DNA from: Elusimicrobiota bacterium
GTDB lineage: Bacteria; Elusimicrobiota; Elusimicrobia; 2-01-FULL-59-12; JACPXA01
DNA length: 9,648 nt
Direction of reading: 5' to 3'
Assembly (NCBI GenBank): GCA_016196785.1
Contig: JACPXA010000040.1
Location: forward strand, 1 to 9,648
The notes beneath the pieces are model-generated. The model searched no databases. It had not been told where the DNA came from and saw nothing but the letters and a program-made list of their open reading frames with translations. Shown piece by piece: positions 6,890-9,648 of the stretch. Within the stretch, counting starts at the first letter, position 1. Every line of letters starts with the position of its first letter. Made by a program: the position numbers and the translations under genes.

Positions 6890-8426
6890 ACCCAAGTTCC
6901 TTCAAGTTACCGGAGATGGCGGCATCCAGCTTCGCGGCTTCGATCTGCTGCTCGCGTAGTCGCGTTGTAAGCCGTTTCATCTTCTCATCGAACGGTTCGC
7001 CGTCGTCCCCCTGCGCCTCAGCGCCGACGTAGCGGCCGGGGGTGAGAACGTGGCCGTGCTTCTGGATCTCCTCGAGAGTGGCGCCCTTGCAGAAGCCGGG
7101 TACATCTTTGTATTCGCCGGTTCCTTTCTCGCCGCGCCAGGCGTGATAGGTGCGGACGATCCGCTGGATCTCCTCGTCGGAAAGTTCCCGATGGGTCCGA
7201 TCCACTAGGTAACCCATCTTCCTGGCGTCGATGAACAAGGTTTGGCCTCGGCGGTCCCGGAGCTTTCCGTTTTTCTTGTTGCGGGCTACGAACCAGAGGC
7301 AGGCCGGAATCGGCGTCGTATAGAAGAGCTGGCCGGGCAGGGCGATCATGCAGTCCACCAGGTCTGCCTCGATGATCTTTTGACGGATCTCTCCTTCACC
7401 GGACTGATTCGAGGACATGGAGCCGTTGGCCAGGACGAAGCCGGCGATTCCGCTGGGAGCGAGGTGATGGATAAAGTGCTGAACCCAGGCGAAGTTGGCG
7501 TTGCCTGGAGGCGGCACGCCATAGCGCCAGCGGACGTCGTCCCGCAGTCGCTCCCCGCCCCAGTCGCTGTCGTTGAAAGGAGGATTAGCCAGAATGAAGT
7601 CGGCTTTCAGGTCTTTGTACGCATCGTTGTGGAACGAACCAGCGCTGTTCCAGGCGATGTTGCCTTCGATGCCCCGGATGGCGAGGTTCATTTTGCATAG
7701 CCGCCATGTGGTCTGGTTCGACTCCTGGCCATAGACGGAGAGATCCGTCAGCCGGCCGCCGTGAGCTTCCACGAATTTCTCGGACTGGACAAACATACCG
7801 CCCGATCCGCAGCAGGGATCGAAGACCCGACCCTTGAACGGTTCGATCATTTCGACGAGCAACTGAACAATGGAACGAGGCGTGTAAAACTCTCCGCCGC
7901 CTTTACCTTCGGCGCTGGCAAACCGGCCCAGGAAGTATTCGTACGCCCGACCCAGGACATCCTTGGAGCGGCTCTCCTTGTCGCCCAACCCGATAGTGCC
8001 GATGAGATCGATCATCTCTCCAAGCCGGTGCTTGTCCAACGATGATCTGGCGTAATCCTTAGGCAGGACGCCCTTGAGCGATGGGTTCTCTTTCTCGATC
8101 GCGACCATCGCGTCGTCGATCAACTTGCCGATGGTCGGCTGCTTAGCGTTTGCCTGAAGGTTAGACCAGCGCGCCTGCTTCGGCACCCAGAAAATGTTCT
8201 CGGCGAGGTACTCATCCCGATCCTCCGGATCGGCTCCCTTTTCTTTGGCCAACTCCACCCGCCGTTGCTCGAAGGCATCGGAGATGTACTTGAGGAAGAT
8301 GAGTCCCAGCGCGACGTGTTTGTATTCCCCGGGGTCCATGTGGCCCCGCATCTTATCCGCCGCCGCCCAGAGTTTCTCCTCAAACCCCAGGTTCGCCCCG
8401 TTGCTCTTCTTGGTTCTCAAGCCCAT
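6879..8426 (-). CDS. hsdM: Type I restriction-modification methyltransferase subunit (HsdM)
   Basis: HsdM transfers a methyl group from S-adenosylmethionine to N6 of adenine at the site chosen by HsdS, protecting host DNA. The 515-residue protein has the helical HsdM N-terminal domain (about 14-145, with FEEKLWAAADKMRGHMDPGE) followed by the N6-methyltransferase domain. This contains GEFYTPR (178-184), SAM-binding motif I DPCCGSGG (203-210) and catalytic motif IV NPPF (281-284). A C-terminal coiled-coil-like helix (about 477-512) is the usual HsdS contact region. The start at ATG 8426 rather than an upstream ATG at 8543 is supported by a GGAG SD 5 nt before it, by the family N-terminus MGLRTKKSN, and because the extra 39 residues would overlap the preceding gene almost completely. 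It overlaps that gene by 10 bp. Length is normal and all motifs are intact. Confidence 0.97.
   Translation of the reverse strand: MGLRTKKSNGANLGFEEKLWAAADKMRGHMDPGEYKHVALGLIFLKYISDAFEQRRVELAKEKGADPEDRDEYLAENIFWVPKQARWSNLQANAKQPTIGKLIDDAMVAIEKENPSLKGVLPKDYARSSLDKHRLGEMIDLIGTIGLGDKESRSKDVLGRAYEYFLGRFASAEGKGGGEFYTPRSIVQLLVEMIEPFKGRVFDPCCGSGGMFVQSEKFVEAHGGRLTDLSVYGQESNQTTWRLCKMNLAIRGIEGNIAWNSAGSFHNDAYKDLKADFILANPPFNDSDWGGERLRDDVRWRYGVPPPGNANFAWVQHFIHHLAPSGIAGFVLANGSMSSNQSGEGEIRQKIIEADLVDCMIALPGQLFYTTPIPACLWFVARNKKNGKLRDRRGQTLFIDARKMGYLVDRTHRELSDEEIQRIVRTYHAWRGEKGTGEYKDVPGFCKGATLEEIQKHGHVLTPGRYVGAEAQGDDGEPFDEKMKRLTTRLREQQIEAAKLDAAISGNLKELGYGR
6898..6902 (-). promoter_or_regulatory. Shine-Dalgarno sequence that fixes the hsdS start
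   Basis: On the minus strand AAGGA lies 8 nt before ATG 6889 within the end of hsdM. It is only 2 nt from the alternative TTG at 6895, which is too close, so the ATG is chosen. Confidence 0.7.
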
Positions 8427-9648
8427 TTTGTCTCCACGTATTGGCCGTAGCTGCCCGAGCAAGGATAGCCGCCTTTGCTTTTGTGCGGGCGCAGGGATGT
8501 ATCCATGGTCGCTTTGGTGAACCGCTTTCCGCAAAGAGAGCATTGAACAACATATCTAGGCCCGGCAGCTCCGCCCATCGATCTGCGCGTCGAGAAACCC
8601 TTGATCCCTTTGCCAAAGGGTGAAGACGTGCTGCTCCGTGTTTGCAATGGAGCGTGAATCGGTCCCCCAGGCGCCAGTTCAACGGTATAGACCGGTGTAA
8701 AGCTTTTCTGCATAACCTCGGCGCTCTCGATCTTGTCCACCTTATAGGATCGATGTTCTCGGTCCTCCACCCGGATGGCATGGAGAAGAAGTTCTCCCGT
8801 TTGAGTACGCCGCAGAGAATATGGTTCGATGATGCGCTTGGTTCCATCGTAGCCCAGATTCACGCAGAGGTGGTTCGATCCGGCGAATCGGATGACCTCC
8901 AAGGGAACATGCATGCCCCAGGCCTGCGCAACCGGCGGAGGTGTCCATCGAGCATCCTCTTGATAACCCTGGATTACAGGAACCCGCTCCAAGACGGGCG
9001 GCGCTGAGATCCCAGCCAGCCAATCGAAAACGTGCGACAGATCATTCCAGAATTCATCGAAATGTGGCAGGGCCGGCAACTGATGGGCCAACATGTTGGC
9101 CCACTCTGTCTGGAGTTCGGTCCTCTGTGGTTCTTTTTGCTCCAGCGACCTGAGAGTGGGGAACGAAATACCTTTAAACCGGCACTTCTCTTCCAGAACC
9201 CGATGGACCGCTTCTCGGTCCGGACGCATCTCTGTGTGGCGGTACAGATGAATCACGTCGTATAAATCACGCGGCCGTTCTCGCTCCGCCAGCGCCCGCA
9301 TTTTTTCGGCGAAGATCTCGACGAACGGATAACAGAGAACCTCCATGTCCTCCTGCGGAGCATCGGAATATCCATGATGGACGGGTCTGCGGATCGGCTT
9401 TAGCACTACCTGCTCGTCATTGGTGAGATCCAGCTTGATGCGCGGCAGTTCTCCTCCGGGGGCAATGGGACCCCGATAACCAACTCGCCCCTGTACAGCG
9501 GTTTTGCCGCGGGGATTCTGGAACACCTCGAATCGAAACGTCTCCGGGTGCAGTTCCAAGCCGCTGCGTTCATAGACCCGTTCGCCAACCTCCTTGAAAA
9601 CGCGGATCAAAAACGGTTCGTCCAAATGGGCGGGATCTTGCAGCGTAA
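8417..9648 (-). CDS. AbiEii/AbiGii-type nucleotidyltransferase with WYL-like domain and zinc-binding tail (5' end outside window)
   Basis: The frame is open to the right edge. The first visible residues, TLQDPAHLDEPFLIRVFKEV, read as mid-protein, so the first in-window start-like codon (TTG 9625) is probably not the real start. Residue numbers here count from that TTG. Residues 1-155 match the later half of AbiEii-family nucleotidyltransferases: PRIKLDLT (61-68), AEKMRALAER (106-115) and RPRDLYDVIHL (117-127). The nucleotide-binding GGT and DLDF motifs are expected just upstream, out of view. Residues about 240-305 look like a WYL-type ligand-binding domain (IIEPYSL, LLLHAI, HRSYKVDKIES) though the WYL triad itself is not kept. 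After a Ser/Gly-rich linker comes a Cys-His cluster, C362, C365, H381, C389, likely binding zinc. AbiEii proteins are usually toxins paired with an AbiEi antitoxin, which would lie off-window if present. Its 10-bp overlap with hsdM ties it to the R-M operon. Confidence 0.85.
   Translation of the reverse strand, partial: TLQDPAHLDEPFLIRVFKEVGERVYERSGLELHPETFRFEVFQNPRGKTAVQGRVGYRGPIAPGGELPRIKLDLTNDEQVVLKPIRRPVHHGYSDAPQEDMEVLCYPFVEIFAEKMRALAERERPRDLYDVIHLYRHTEMRPDREAVHRVLEEKCRFKGISFPTLRSLEQKEPQRTELQTEWANMLAHQLPALPHFDEFWNDLSHVFDWLAGISAPPVLERVPVIQGYQEDARWTPPPVAQAWGMHVPLEVIRFAGSNHLCVNLGYDGTKRIIEPYSLRRTQTGELLLHAIRVEDREHRSYKVDKIESAEVMQKSFTPVYTVELAPGGPIHAPLQTRSSTSSPFGKGIKGFSTRRSMGGAAGPRYVVQCSLCGKRFTKATMDTSLRPHKSKGGYPCSGSYGQYVETKWA
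8432..8435 (-). promoter_or_regulatory. Shine-Dalgarno sequence that fixes the hsdM start
   Basis: On the minus strand GGAG lies 5 nt before ATG 8426, inside the last codons of the upstream gene. No comparable site supports the ATG at 8543. Confidence 0.7.

Noticed and set aside
8427..8543. N-terminal extension of hsdM from ATG 8543
   Set aside because: The extra 39 residues are unlike HsdM, overlap the zinc-tail coding region of the upstream gene, and lack an SD; ATG 8426 has a well-placed GGAG.
8606..8620. Palindrome CCCTTTGCCAAAGGG as a possible operator or terminator
   Set aside because: It lies within the coding linker between the WYL-like and zinc domains, has no T-run, and 7-bp arms are expected about once by chance in a window this size.
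8380..8847. 155-codon minus-strand frame inside the AbiEii-like gene
   Set aside because: It is an out-of-frame reading of the WYL/zinc region. The overlapping frame contains the meaningful domains.
1..9648. CRISPR arrays, tRNA/rRNA genes, insertion sequences or integrase genes
   Set aside because: No repeated spacer pattern, structured RNA motif, transposase-like protein or terminal inverted repeat was seen on either strand.

Overview
The window is one densely packed gene cluster, transcribed entirely on the minus strand, that encodes a complete Type I restriction-modification (R-M) system with unusual extra parts. The DNA is GC-rich, the genes overlap, and starts preceded by Shine-Dalgarno (SD) sequences include one or two GTG codons. 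This is typical of a bacterial defence locus. Nothing in the window identifies the host; a GC-rich, possibly environmental bacterium is as far as the sequence goes.

Reading in the direction of transcription, from right to left: (1) 9648-8417 is the 3' part of a nucleotidyltransferase of the AbiEii/AbiGii toxin family. It is extended by a WYL-like domain and a CCHC zinc-binding tail, and its 5' end lies outside the window. (2) 8426-6879 is hsdM, the N6-adenine methyltransferase. (3) 6889-5711 is hsdS, the two-TRD specificity subunit. (4) 5700-5560 is a possible 46-residue basic protein with a good SD. It fills the only gap in the cluster and is tentative. (5) 5590-3719 is a 623-residue protein I do not recognise, with a C-terminal block resembling a PD-(D/E)XK nuclease core in which the expected lysine is asparagine. 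(6) 3722-153 is hsdR, the restriction/translocation subunit, carrying an extra C-terminal LexA/UmuD-like S24 peptidase domain. (7) 156-1 is the start of a small hypothetical gene that runs off the left edge.

Most junctions are short overlaps (10, 11, 4 and 4 bp), so the genes are probably translationally coupled and expressed from a promoter beyond the right edge. HsdM and HsdS would form the methyltransferase, and HsdR would join them to translocate and cut unmodified DNA. The AbiEii-like protein suggests a second, abortive-infection or toxin-like layer. The S24 domain on HsdR has an intact Ser/Lys dyad and an Ala-Gly sequence where LexA is cut, which suggests restriction may be controlled by RecA-stimulated self-cleavage after DNA damage. 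That last idea is inference.

No RNA genes, CRISPR arrays, insertion sequences, attachment sites or convincing terminators were seen. The only intergenic stretch is about 120 bp (5591-5710).
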